DNA of 64,000 nt, taken from contig CM049309.1 in NCBI GenBank assembly GCA_026874595.1, positions 69,730,926-69,794,925 of the forward strand, read 5' to 3'. The first letter of the stretch is position 1; every line of letters starts with the position of its first letter. Positions 11,095 to 23,510 of this stretch are shown in pieces. The notes under the pieces are model-generated. The model saw nothing but the letters and a program-made list of their open reading frames with translations. It made no database searches and was not told the DNA's origin. The stretch is from Sipunculus nudus (taxonomy: Eukaryota > Annelida > Sipuncula > Golfingiida > Sipunculidae). Position numbers and translations under genes: made by a program.

Positions 11095-11760
11095 TGAAAG
11101 CTAACAGCATTAAGTGTTGATGGCTGTGCCTCAGTCAAAGAGCCTTAAACTAAGTTATGAAGTCCCTCAGTGTTCAGTCCTTCGACCCATACTGTTCAGT
11201 GTATAAACCTAACCCTTGGGAAATGTTATTCGTGGAATAATATTGAGTTCGAACAATATGCTGATGTCATTCAATTATACTTGTCAACACATCCTGGTGC
11301 TCAGACCAGTGAATATAAGAATCGCCAGGAAAATTCTATCTGTGAGGTAAAATCCAGGATGCAAGAAATCTCTCTGTTTGAACTTTGGCCAATTTATTAA
11401 GACAAATTTTATGCTAAATGGCACGGCACACATTTGTGAAATGTATCTGTTACATCAGTCAATGTAACATTTCACCCTGTACCTACACAAACTGCTTGAA
11501 ACCTGGGGGTTATTTTGCTGTCAAATTTCATCTGGAATCAGGTTTCAGCAAATTTTTTATCTCTGTTATACAGGCCATGAAAGTCTCAACTTAACATTTG
11601 TTACACTGTGAACCATGGAGTGCCCTCATTTACTTGAGACAAAATTCATAGAATTAAGAAAATGCAGCTTGCACTGAAATGCTGAAAATTTATTTGTAGA
11701 ACTCCAGTTTTTCAAGAATGACATTGGCCTTCTGTGCAACATGCATCAAGGGAAGATCAA
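11095..11760 (+). pseudogene. Eroded CR1/L2-type LINE reverse transcriptase
   Basis: Reading across frames recovers the order of motifs in the palm and C-terminal part of non-LTR retrotransposon ORF2: PLKLSYEVPQCSVLRPILFS (about 11143-11205), FEQYADVIQLYLST (11249-11290), NLGVI (11499), HGVPS followed by DKIHRIKKMQ (11611-11670) and HWPSVQ (11722). The 240-bp gap from the YADD-equivalent to NLGVI is normal for the CR1/L2/Jockey group. The family motifs would be VPQGSVLGPILF and YADD; here glycines and an aspartate are lost (YADV), and stops and frameshifts interrupt the frame, so it is dead. Upstream endonuclease sequence was not found. Confidence 0.85.
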
Positions 11761-13080
11761 GACCCCATTTTTGAGATGCCATGACCTTTTCTTAGGGTTT
11801 TTTTCAGCAAGGACCCCCTTTCCCAGAGCAGAGCATTTTTTTCTTTCTTATTATTCTTCACAGGCTGACCCCCACCCCCACCCCCCTTTCCATAATGTTG
11901 GGTCTAACACTGTGCATAACCTACAAAATGATAATTACATTACCTCAGATAATTCAACGTTATGATATCATGCATTTAAAGCAATATGATTTAACAACTA
12001 GTGGTTGAAGTCAGTTGAACATCTTCAAATAAGTTTTCCAAAAAGCCACAAATTTTTGGGTCCTATGGTTTCTTTCTTGGTAAGTAATTATTTCATGCCA
12101 TTTAAAAGCATCTGGTTTATTCATACTTTCTGTCTTAGGCTGATTAAAACTGAGACACAGCAGTGGTTTAATCAAGGTTGCTGTACATGAAACACTGATA
12201 GACAAATGTGACCTTTGTGGCTGTTTGGGTGTTTCATCAAGAAGCTGGCTCATATTTGTCTAGTCTGATATTAATGATGAATAAAACTAGTGTTCAGCCA
12301 TTCTTGAATGTTTTCCCCGTCTTTTCTTATTGAATTCTGACAATAAAACGTGAGACTATGTCTGAATGTTTTGTTACCATCATGACATATTATCATGTTT
12401 TACCGATGCTAAATGTTAAGTTATGAACATAATGTAGCATGGATGTACACAACTGCAAGTAACTCATCATTTTAATAGAAATCCCATCATAAGTAGGAAT
12501 TGGTTATAAAATAATGTTCAATGACTGAAGGGAAACAATGAACAATGATTGTTTAATGTTACGCACCTACTATATTTCCATTAAATATGCAAATATGAGT
12601 CATGATTCAAGTTAAAACTCGATAAATCATGTTATCATAGAAATCAAACATGATGTAAGGTCTTGCTCAAGGTTTTATGGTAACAACTGCAGAGGTTGAT
12701 TCTAGCAACCATAACCAAATGCATGTTAACAGTCACATTGAATGATAAACTTATAGCAGGTGGGTTGTTAACACTTTTCTGCTGCTGAAAGTTCAGTTTA
12801 ATGTTGATTGATATATATTTTTTTTGGGTAATATGATATATTTGCATGCACATACACAATCATTTTTTATCAATTATACAAAGATGTAACCACCTTAAAT
12901 GATTATGAAAGAAAAGGACCAATCATCGATACAGTTGATTAATTGGCACACCACTACCTATCATAGTTATTTTATGAAGCATCATGAGCTATTCATTAGA
13001 TGTTCAGCAACCTATGACGGAAATATTTAAAAGAGGAAAGTTAAAATTACAAAGATACTTAAAATCAATTCTGATATATT
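11761..13080. other. Non-coding DNA, nothing recognised
   Basis: Contains a C-rich patch with CCCCCACCCCC at about 11868-11887 and several frames under 81 codons, including an overlapping opposite-strand pair at 12005-12253. None looks like a gene. The 3' tail of the LINE might run into the first part of this stretch but cannot be recognised. Confidence 0.5.
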
Positions 13081-13245
13081 CATTATCCAGCTTTCACCGC
13101 TTGTTGTCTCACTTTAGATGATCTCACATGTTTTGAGTTGTCATACTTACTATATATATGTGTCAGTTTCATAGCTTATTGCCTCACTTAAATGATCTCA
13201 CATGGTTTGAGTTATCATACATGTTTTGAGTTTTCATATAAAAAC

Positions 13246-13309
<64 letters not shown>

Positions 13310-13990
13310 AGTTTCATAGTTTGTTGCCTCATTTTAATTATCTCACATGTTTTGAGTTATCACACTCACTATCTATCTATATAAGTCAGTTTCATAGTTT
13401 CATAGTTGCCTCACTTTGAATGACCCTCTATGTTCAGAGTTATCACACTTACTATATATATCATTATCACAGCTATCACTCTGACTGACCTAACATTTAT
13501 CACTTCAGCTATATGTCCTTTTTGTCTAATTTTTATGGAACTTACATGTTCATGATAACTTTACTCTGGCAGTAGGTGAATTTCAAGATGTGATAGTAAA
13601 TTCTGTTAGTTGTTGTGGTCTTTCCTTTAGCTGGTTTTTGTTTAGAGTTATCTCACTTTTTAATTATGTCAGTTGTACACAGAAACTTTAAGAGGAGAAT
13701 ATAAACATCTGAAGAGATCAAAGGTTTGATGGTCTTACATGTCAAGAATTATTACACTGGCTATATGTCAGTTTCACAATATGTTGTTTACTTTGGGAGA
13801 CCTCACATGTTCATAGTTATTACCTTGGCTATATGTTAGGGCTGTTTTTCAACCTTCTGTCAGTATTTGTATTGATCTTACATGTTCATAATAATTTTAC
13901 TCTGGCAGTAAGTGAAGTTCAAGCTGAATCAGTAATTCATCTTTTTTGTCCCTCTTTTTTGTGGCTTTTCTTTGAAGTTACCAAACTTTT
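13081..13990. repeat. ~75-bp degenerate minisatellite
   Basis: Units contain ATCTCACATGTTTTGAG (13121, 13195, 13340; first spacing 74 bp), GTCAGTTTCATAG, GCCTCACTTT and TATCACACTTACTATATA. Later units (13540-13620 and 13875-13960) are more diverged but share CTTACATGTTCAT and ACTCTGGCAGTA. It is non-coding. The array seems to continue past the inserted element at 14045, since AACATCTGAAGAG occurs both at 13704-13716 and at 15034-15046. Confidence 0.75.
13253..13306. repeat. (TA)n microsatellite inside the minisatellite
   Basis: About 27 uninterrupted AT dinucleotides. Neighbouring minisatellite units carry only short TATATATA at the equivalent place, so this looks like a local expansion within one unit. 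Confidence 0.95.
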
Positions 13991-14044
13991 GATCTATATA
14001 ACAGTAATATAAAAAATAATTCATGTGAATGAGAATAATGACTT

Positions 14045-15030
14045 TAGCCCCGTTTTCCCATTTTAACGGAAAAATGGACAGAAAAACGGAATTAGGGTTC
14101 AAAAACGGAATTAGGGTTTAAAAACGGATTTATATTAAATGCACAGAATACAACAGAAAGTCAGATTTCGAGCAGATTTAAACTGCAAATAAAGAATTTC
14201 CCAACCAATATCTTGTAAAAAAAAATCTTTCAAACTGCACCAGCCATCTACATTACAAGGAACGTCTGCAAATTTTGGCTCACAACCGTTACAGTAAGCA
14301 CCAAGCTTTGATGTTAGGATTATTAACGAACATGCCTGAAACACAGACACCGCTATTATGTGACATACAATGATGTGGTTTCGCCGTGTGGTGGTAATCA
14401 GCTGAACCAAATTGGAATTATTCCAGATTCACCTCTTCGGTCCATTAAACAAGTGTTTTACAAAGGTTAAAAGACATGATTGCTGACCAACGATGTGAAT
14501 TTTTTTGTGTATAGGAGTTCCAGTCGTGGTCTTGCATAACCATATTAAGGAAGCAAACAGATCGAAATCTTTTAGCGGGAAAGCCCGATCTTACTGCATA
14601 TCATAGCATCTCTGAGGCGAAATAGCTTTGAATATAATATTACCATACTTGTTTCAAATGATTGAAATGATTGACGGTAAAATGCAGACAGAACAGGTCC
14701 TTACTGATTTGTTTACAGGGGAAGACCAACTATCTTGCCAATTCAGTGAACATGCGCTAGATTTCTTACATTTGGACCTTGCGAAGAACCAAGTTTAATT
14801 TTTAATATATACATAAGTAACTATGGCATCAATGATAGCAGCATTAAATTTAAAACAGCTTATTGAACACATAATCCATTTAATCATCCTGATTTTACAT
14901 GATTTAACTCTTAAAAGTATGTAACAATTATATTATATAAAATACATAGATAAAACGGAAAATTCCGGAATTTTGATATTGATTAAAACGGAAAATAAAT
15001 ATTTGTAAAACGGAAAAAAACAGGGCTCTA
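14045..15030. mobile_element. hAT-like non-autonomous element
   Basis: The left end is TAGCCCCGTTTTCCC. The right end, reverse-complemented, is TAGAGCCCTGTTTTTTTCC, and both ends are followed inwards by repeated AAAACGG words. The 8-bp flanks AATGACTT (14037-14044) and AATAACAT (15031-15038) agree at 6 of 8 positions, consistent with an aged hAT target duplication. The interior (14135-14800) is less repetitive and holds a 91-codon minus-strand frame with several cysteines that I do not recognise. No transposase is visible. The TIR is imperfect, so the superfamily call is tentative. Confidence 0.5.
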
Positions 15031-15038
15031 AATAACAT

Positions 15039-18000
15039 CTGAAGAGTTTTCACCAGCCAGTCCTTAAACTTTGACCCCTCATCCCTTAAAATGGACAACC
15101 TGGTCAATTTACCAAGTAGGATCCAATAACATAGTCAAGTGTTACATTACGTACACATTTGATTTGAATGAAGGGTGGACAAAGAAACCTATTTACATTC
15201 CTGCTATTAAGGAAGCATCCTTTCATTTACCAGCAGTCCTTGTGTTGTGTTTTCAAACAGCAGAAATTTAAAACCAGAAGGGGTTTGTGTAGGTAAATGA
15301 CATTTTAAATCTGGATTTCTGTTGAAATGCACACTGATTATAATACAGTACATGGCAGTATATTAGAAGGTAGACTTTTAAACAACTATTTCTTGTTTGT
15401 TGCAAAACAGACTGAAATTTACTTTGACCAAAACATGCCAATATATTCATACATACTGAACATAAAGTTACAACTTATGTCCAAACTGAGCCCACACATC
15501 TGCATTAGGTGTTACATGTAGGGGTTGTTGCATATCCTCACTCTGAATGCCGAATATTGTATTCTGAACCACTGTGGTCAGACCTGACCAGACTTTAAGA
15601 GGGTAAACTCTCCATCCCAAATCCTTAAATGCAAAACAAGTCAAACAGTATTCAAAAAGGTTTGTGTTACAGGGCAGTAGTCTGGGGCAGGTAAGCCAAA
15701 TAAATGACATGACTGTGGCTAAATTTTCAAGTCCAGAACTAGCAAATTCATCAAAGCAGCTGAGCATTCATCAGTATTTGGGACAAATTTTCTTTATTAC
15801 ACATGAAAATGGTGACCCTGTTTTTGGTCTCTGTTATCCATACTGTGAATATGAAATAGGTTTATTTACAAGCCAAACTGGCCGGTAAAATTTGTAATTT
15901 TTGTCAGAATCCACATGTGATTCCAATCATTACATGCTTTGCGTACCATGGGACCCAAAAACCAACCCCATTGCAGTGCAGTTTTTGTAAACTGATTACT
16001 ATTATACACCGATTTTCATTGAAAAATGAATAAAAAAAGTAATTTCAGAACAGTATATAAGTTTTTCTCTGTATTTATGTTTTATCCTCTGACAATGTAA
16101 CAGCTGAGCCACAAGGCAAATTTACTGGTTTTACACCAATGTTCTAAGACACCATGTCATTAGTAAGATCTTTTTTATTTAAAAGTTACAAGGCTTTATC
16201 TATAGAATGTTCAGAACCCTATACGCCTGACAGATAACATGCTACATTATGGCACAAATACAATAATATATGGGACCTTTTCAATCCCAGGTTTGAGATG
16301 TGTCCAAGAATAAGGGTATGGCCTAGTTGAAAAATTGCCATGTATGTTATCCCTTATGTTTTTTAATCCACAACTAGTAAAACCAGAAACATGTGAACAC
16401 AAATGTTGATTTACAATTTGTGTTTTTACCAAAATCTACAAATAATGTACCACAATCTGAATGATAGTTTTTGGTTGTAAATATGTAATTTATTTTATTG
16501 CATAAGATAGCTTCCTAAACTGTTATACATGTATTAATTTTTCTTTTAAATCTTAGTAATCTTAATGGTCACACATAACATGAATTCCAGTAGCTTGAGT
16601 TTTATGTAGTACCTAATTAGGGTGAGTCTGCATATAATATGATGGCACTCCAAGTCTTAAATAACTTTTGACTATAGTCTATCCCAACACTGCCAACTGT
16701 AACTTTTTTCATTATAATCATGAAATGCTGATATTTTTGTTCAGCATGTTAGTATGGCAGAAAATTATGTGCACTCCAGCAACAGAGAATGAAACATTTT
16801 AGTCAAACATATTAAAGTGTACTTTGAAACTTTCCAGAAGTTTCCACCTTTAACAGCATAGTATGGTGTCTTTTAGCCAACAATGTGTTTATGGTTTCAA
16901 GTACTATCATCATGAAAATCAATGTCTGTCAAAAAGAGTCCTTGACCCTGTCATTTCAGTCAATATATGTTGTGACAAAAATAAACTGTTTTCTCAGATA
17001 TCATATAGTTTCACTCAAATTCTGCGCAAGTTATTAGGGTGGTTTCCTTGTATATATTCGCTGCACTATTTGGTTGATATGCAGACAAGTAATTTTTCAA
17101 AATAAACTTATTTTGCATATATATATCACCAAAAACTGATGGGCACCCATTGCTTTGGTGGGACAGACTATACAAGTGACCATTTGTCTGTTGACATTTC
17201 AGTGTTTGTTCTTCCTGCTTTTTTACCCTTGAAATAAACAGGAGTTTAACTTGTCACCCATGTCTATATCCTGTGTACATTATACCATACATATTAAGGA
17301 TGTCTTTAAATGATATCAGTTTTTTTTGGGGGGAGAATTGGCATGGATAAGGTTCATGGAATTTACAAGTTGGTCAATATTATATATTTATTTGGATGCC
17401 TGATTTAATCATACACCTGTTTGGCTTGCTGCATATAAGATGTTAAAAATTTACTATATATTAAGCATTTTTAACTACATATTTAAATGTAAACCATATG
17501 GAGCTGTGTTCTTTACTGAAAGAAAATGCTGATTATTTTTTTTTTTAATGATTAAGAAAATATGATTTGGCAGATAAATGTGCTCTGCACATTCTCTTCA
17601 ATCTTCATTTATTTTTTATATTACCTATTGTTTGCTGAAGTAGTTAATAATAAAAGAGGTCACTGGAATTTTAATTGAGTATATACATAAATGACATAAC
17701 TAAAATGAGCACATACATACATGCCACACTTCATGCACAAGTTGAATATTATACATCTTACTGTTTCTACTCTTTCATTACACACATCCTCCAGCTGGAT
17801 ATGGTTCATATTTCACTAAAGCATGTGATTCTGCAGAATAAGATTAAATACCTCAGTGTGCAGTACTTGAACTACCATGAAAATTTGCCCTTTAAATGTC
17901 TCTAATCAAGGATACAAAGTAAGTCAGTAAAATGGTTCATTATGCTGTGGGAAAGAGATTATGTTTCAATGTTAATAAACTCCAACAGAATATGCTCTTT

Positions 18001-18048
18001 TTTAAAATAAAATCATTTTCTTCACAAGATTGCATGAAAATTGAAAAT
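15039..18048. other. Non-coding DNA, nothing recognised
   Basis: AT-rich. The moderately complex part at 15060-15650 holds frames of 60-99 codons on both strands (for example 15468-15767 minus) with no recognisable domain. The rest has frames up to 80 codons. A stretch at 15480-15620 weakly resembles repeat R2 (GAGGGTAAACTC). No gene could be supported. Confidence 0.45.
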
Positions 18049-19049
18049 AACAAGGGACCTATGGGTCACTGTGCTCAGCTGACGTTAACCTTGAAGGTAA
18101 AAATCTAAAATAATATCTAATGGAGATAAAGTGTAAGAGGAAGAGGTAATAAAGGCCATGGTTGGTTTATATGATTGGTTTGTATTGATGAGCAAGAAAT
18201 TGTTGCAAAAAATATTTTGTGACCTGACCATGTGTTTCCTAATGTTGAAACTAAAGCATGTGAGCAGTTTGTGAACAAATGATCTGTACTATTACCATGA
18301 TCATTAATTGGTTTTTCAATTAACTGTTGACATTTCATTAGTTTACACATTTGTTCAATTGAATCTATTTTTTTGTATAATATATATAATTAAATATATA
18401 TGTATTTTTTTTATGAAATGTATACAGTTGAAATATAGCTAATTAACAACATAAAACAAGGCAAACAAAGCCTGATCTCAAATTCTGCTGAGGCAGGAAA
18501 ATAATGAACAAATGTTTGTATTAAATCCTGATTTTTTTGTCACATCAATTATTTTCTAATTTAAGTTTATATTTCTATACATTTCCAATTTAACATATAT
18601 ATCTGAATATAAAAGTTGATTCATAATTCTCAATTGCATCATCATAAATCTCAATCTTGTCAGATAACACCACATCATGCATACAAATGTTTATTTATTT
18701 TTTACCACAAAATATATCTTTTAAATCTGCAAAACAATAAATATCTAAAAATAATACTTGATTTAGATTTTACAATTTTTAATTGTGTCTTTATTTATCC
18801 ATAATGTGCTTCATATTTTATAATAATTTAAGCATACTGATGGTTTCATTTATATTTGTCAAAATCATTTAAAAGAAAACTGATTTCTTTAAAAATGCTA
18901 CATTACACAACATTGCATCTTCTAAATTACACCTTGAATTATTTTTTCAAGGAAAGTTTTTGCATATCGGAGTGGAAACAGCATTACAATTAAGGAGACA
19001 CAGTGAAAACAATAACAATTACTGCATAACACTTGGTGACTTGGGTTTG

Positions 19050-19050
<1 letters not shown>

Positions 19051-19083
<33 letters not shown>
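19051..19083. repeat. G33 homopolymer
   Basis: Thirty-three consecutive G residues. The minus-strand frame through it reads as polyproline and is an artefact. Such a tract could form G-quadruplexes and is also prone to length errors in sequencing and assembly. Confidence 0.95.
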
Positions 19084-19084
<1 letters not shown>

Positions 19085-19876
19085 GTGATGATTGGGGTTG
19101 TGATATGAGAATAACTGTACACCTGTCACAGCAGGGGATCTCCCCCCAGTGACTGTAACAAATCAGAAACCCTGGCTAAGCTGACTTCCAGTGACCTGGA
19201 GTGGGACCCTGCATCTGTAATCAAAGCAAGTGACTACAGAAAAAAAATCAATAACTAGCTTAATTTTCAAGCTTTTATTTTCAAATTTCAGATTTAGACA
19301 AACTAAATATTTATGTTTACATGCTGTGAAAATTAAATCAATGGTGCTTACAGGAAAAAAACGTGCCATGGTCAAAGTTGGGCAAAATTTAAGGTACTGA
19401 TTTTTTTTTTATGCTAATAACTTAAAAAATTTACAAAATTCAGATCTAATTTTGGGTAAACAATTGAATCTTAATTAAACATAGTTATATACTTGAGAAA
19501 ATAGACTCTAGTTTCAAAATTTTTCATGTTAAGTGAGTTATTATTTTTCCTGATTTTTTACAAAGTCCATTATGTTTGGGCCCATAACTTAAAGAATTTA
19601 TACTTTACAGACTTAATTTCTCGCATGTACATAGGAACTATATAGAGGAATATTTATGGTAAATATGAAGAAAAACAGATGGGTGGTTTTGATATTAGGC
19701 AGTCCTGAAGTGTGAAAATAGGATTTTAATAAAAAATTGAGGTTTTTCCTTAATTTCTCAAAGGAACGAAGTCGCAAAGACCCAGTTTTCGGCTTGGTAG
19801 GAGATCTTGGGGACATCTAACATTATGCTGAATTTTGGATTCCTAGGTCTTACGGTTTCAAAACGTGCCAAATCTA

Positions 19877-19920
19877 CGGACGGACGGACGGACGGACGGA
19901 CAGACGGACGGACGACGGAC
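19877..19920. repeat. (GGAC)n tract
   Basis: About eleven GGAC/GACA tetranucleotides close to the right end of the surrounding repeat. GACGGAC and GACAGAC runs also sit near the ends of related elements at about 32950, 38125, 50430, 55050 and 60395. Confidence 0.9.
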
Positions 19921-19970
19921 AATGGACCACGACTATAGCTCAGATGACTTATAGTCAGCTGAGCTAAAAA

Positions 19971-21484
19971 TCCTCACTGATTATGAATACTCTTAACACC
20001 ATGACTTGCAATGCAATGCATTAACTACTTTTTGCAATTTGACTTTCACAAAATATGTGGATGAAATAATAAAAAGGACCAGTAAAATGAGTTTCTTTTT
20101 TTTTTCAAATTTAAAATCATGGGCTTGTTGTGTGTAAAATGGAGATAAAAAAGTAAAACAATTATAATTCAATGGAAACTGATTCCATCAGAATTACAGA
20201 GAAATTAAATGAATTGCGGTTAAGAAATCACTCTACAAAGCAGACAAAACTCTAAAATCCATAATTTTTCCAGGATGTTTTCCAAAAGCTTCATGGACAA
20301 TCAAAATAGCATTTTCCTCCCATGATTAAAAAATTGGACGACTTCAGTGAAATAACTAGCATTTATTCTACATGACTGAATTTAATAAATCATTAATGTC
20401 TAAAATAAATATGTTCTGCACTGTAAACATATTTTAATACAAAGCATATAGTCCTTTGATTCTTGACCCATCATGTTTGCATGTCGCATTTTTTCAACCA
20501 CTTGACAGATATTAAATTAAAGAAAGAAAAATTGGGGATACAAAATTTTCCCAGGCCCTGGTAAATACAATACAAATATATTCTATGATCTTCAAGGATT
20601 CTCAGCCCTATATACAGGCCTAAAAGTGCCATGAAATGTGAACAGTGCAGCCTGGGACTTTTAATGGAAGTATCACTGAGAAACCTTTCTATTGACCAAA
20701 TATACCTTTCAGTAGTCACTGAGAAGGCACAGTCTGGAAGCTTAGTAATTTGGAGGATGGCTGGAAAGCAAGAACAAGGCAAATAGCCTATGTGTGTCTC
20801 TGATAAAGGCATCCCCCTCCTCTCTATGTCTTCATTTCCTGCACAATGTAATGTGATCTTACCCGGTTGCTGTTTACCTGAGACCTATCAGGTGAGGGTC
20901 TTTTACTCTCAATAAAAGACAGCTCCCATAAGTCTCTTCAAGAGAATTCACAAATCTAATGCTCATGGATGTTGAACATGATAATCACAGGTGCACAGCT
21001 CATTCTAGATGAACAAACTTGCATTTTTCCATTCTGTTGGAATCCTTGTGTTTACATGACACATACTACTTACTGATAAAGAAATGTGAATAAAAATGGA
21101 GAGTGTGTTATCAGGTACCTATTGAGATTAAGAATTCTACAGCTTTCTCTTTCAAAAAGCATACTTTCATAGTACTTTAGAAATAGTTTGTACATTCATA
21201 CATCATTTCATGTTCCAAAAGAAATAACACTGAAACTATCTCTTGATCAGATAAGGTTTTCAAAGGGTTAACCCAAAACAGCTTCTACTTGTCCCTGCAC
21301 ATGCATGCTTTAAAACTCTTTTGGCACACACCCAAAAAGCACTTTGTGCACAGTACAAGCAAAACTGCTTTATCTGAATTTTCCCCAAGGACATGCCTAT
21401 ATCCTGTCTATTGAAAGAAGATGAAAGTAGCCATGCAACAATGATATTTATTAATTTTTAAGGCCTTCTGGATTTCAGATATTA
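19971..21484. other. Non-coding DNA, nothing recognised
   Basis: A 113-codon minus-strand frame at 20471-20812 is among the longest here, but it has no recognisable domain and no start or splice context. I treat it as chance. The rest is AT-rich without repeats. Confidence 0.45.
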
Positions 21485-21655
21485 TATGCATGGGGCTAGG
21501 AAAAGTCAAGAAAAAATGTCACTTATCATTAAAACACTGGAGTGAATCTCTGAGGATATCAGAGTTTCACCATTCTTGGAGGCAGAAGTGGGATTTAAAC
21601 TAGACAACCTTCTGATCTGAGGTTCAACACCTTAACTACCAGGCTATTTCCAAGT
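21485..21655 (-). mobile_element. tRNA-derived SINE, family B, copy 1
   Basis: On the minus strand it reads AATAGCCTGGTAGTTAAGGT (A-box-like), then a B-box-like GTTTAAATCCC, followed by a body ending in AGAGATTCACTCC and CCCCATGCATATAAT. The same order occurs in the copy at 49107-49256. Polymerase III boxes followed by a shared non-tRNA body define a SINE. Confidence 0.65.
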
Positions 21656-23179
21656 TCCTACCAATTAAGTGTCTGGCGGTTGCTCCATCAAGGTGAATAT
21701 ATTTTTGTGCTGCATACAATATCATGGATAGGGTCGTTGATCAGATGCCACCTACAACCTGATATATATGCATAAAAATTTTGGAACTGTTAAATTATAC
21801 CTGCATGTATTACAGAAAACATTTAAAACACATTTTATGAGAATAAAATGTTTTATATTTTGCATTAAGGCAGTAACAAACAAAATCATAAGTTTTAACA
21901 ATATATCAGCTGACATTTGACTTGTTCATGAATATCAATATGATTGGGTTGTAACCCTTGATCCTTTTGTAAAATTTACCCACAGTGTAAATCTTTTGAA
22001 CTAAACTCCATCTTAGAGCTTCTTCATATAATTTTACCATAATCCTCTTAATCTAATATTAGTCTGGCCATTTTCTTCTGAGAACCTCCTGTACATAACT
22101 TCACAAATAATCTATTTATCCTTCATTACAATGAGAATCTTGAAACTGAACTTCACAGATAGAAAATCTCTCTATAGGTTTTACTTTTTGTTTTGCAAGC
22201 GTTTTGAGTTAAACATCATAAAAAGTCATCTAAAGTTTTTATTTTGCACTGACAGCCTTGAGCTTGGGGTAAACTTTCAAGAACATATGTGTTCAGTTTT
22301 CTCTGTATACACCTGAAATCTAAACTTCAACATCAAAGCTCTGAGTATTCCATTTTTGCCTGGGTCTCTGGATGCTAAGTTACCTGTTATAATTAGGATT
22401 GTAGATTCCACTTGGGATTCTACATTTCCCTCACTACCTGAGTCACAGAAAGAATCTCCTCACTTACATTCCTCGTGTGTAGCTCTAAGCTGGCCCAAAT
22501 TAATGATTTCACAGGCTAATATAGGGCCTTCCAGTGACGCTGGTAGCTGCCTTAATGCAGACAAATACACTGACATACATCACATTGTGAGACATATAAA
22601 CTGCATCTTTTGTACAAAAAACCAATCTGCTCCTGCCGAGCAGACAATCCTAATATGGATTCCACATATTTTGTCCCTTACACACCGTATTTGTTAATTT
22701 CCTTCTTATATGAAAAAGGTAACATGGAATTATGGCTGAAATAATGCTTCGATCTTTAGGAAAGGCCATATAAATGATAAAATAATACACTGAAATAAAA
22801 ATTCAAAATTAATCAGCATCACAGCCATTTCACAAATGTTACCAAAAAAAACCTTGTGTTAATAAATGATTAGAATGATTGGATTTTATCAAATAACTTC
22901 TAATAAAGAACAAGAAAATTAATTAACTCATGACCTTATGTATATAGATTATATATATGTATATATATATATATATTCAATTGTCTGGTACAACAGTTTA
23001 CTGAAAAAAAAATGAATGCAGTGGCCTCAGGTAGGGTGACAAAATAATATAATAATAATATTAATATTAGAAATTCTGGTCTTTCATGTAGCCAGATCCA
23101 GAGAGTAAACTATTAAAAGTTTAGACTTATTATTGTGTGGTTATTATTGTACATGCATATTACCAATTTTTGTGATGAG
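21656..23179. other. Non-coding DNA with a (TA)n tract at 22950-22975
   Basis: Nothing recognised apart from a short TA microsatellite and a somewhat complex patch at 22330-22700. That patch contains a 113-codon plus-strand frame without a recognisable domain and an AATTAATGATTT word. The patch could be regulatory, but the evidence is weaker than for the lettered blocks. Confidence 0.4.
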
Positions 23180-23510
23180 AAAGGTAAATTCCATCTGGGA
23201 CAGGTTTTCCACACAGGCCTAGTTGGAAACCTGCAAGGTTTGCAATGGGCAGAGTTGGATATACTGGCTTAGTTTCTTATAGACAGCCCCACAACAGACC
23301 CTTCATGAAATTAAGTCAAATTCCTCATGATTTAAGTAACAAAAATGAGGAAAATGAATCCCCTTTTGACACACTTGGCATCATGCTGACACTTCATGAC
23401 CAAAAACAGACATTTCACGATGTCCACAGAGAAGTTGCATGACAATGATTGACTGCCACCACCATGCATCAATGATAATTATAAAATATAGATGACAACA
23501 TATGAAATTC
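23180..23510. other. Candidate conserved regulatory block C
   Basis: A non-repetitive island of balanced composition with GATTTAAGTAAC, ATGAAATTAAGTC and ATGCATCAATGATAATTAT words, all homeodomain-, POU- or PBX-like cores. A 65-codon frame crosses it without a recognisable product. Inference from composition and motif density only. Confidence 0.25.

Larger units (their letters stand above)
18049..19970. mobile_element. Mollusc-type repeat with GACGGAC tail
   Basis: The left edge has CAAGGGACCTATGGGTCAC followed by GCTCAGCTGAC (18073-18083). The right edge has the inverse, GTCAGCTGAGC (19954-19964), followed by TAAAAA. The right part (19380-19970) is a run of low-complexity A/T modules, then a GGAC tetranucleotide tract and a GACAATGGACCACGACTATAGC stretch, an arrangement I associate with very abundant bivalve repeats. 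Whether both edges belong to one insertion is an inference from the 11-bp inverted match. No protein is encoded. Confidence 0.5.

Noticed and set aside
13192-13419. Tyrosine-isoleucine repeat protein frame
   Set aside because: It is the translation of a (TA)n microsatellite; the same applies to frames at 34246-34487 and 56183-56416.
14092-14120. Interstitial telomere repeat (ATTAGGGTT twice)
   Set aside because: Only two copies, separated by AAAACGG words of the hAT-like element end; not a TTAGGG array.
18922-19122. Polyproline-containing frame
   Set aside because: Product of the G33 homopolymer.
20471-20812. 113-codon minus-strand frame as a gene
   Set aside because: No recognisable domain, no promoter or splice context, no repeat link.
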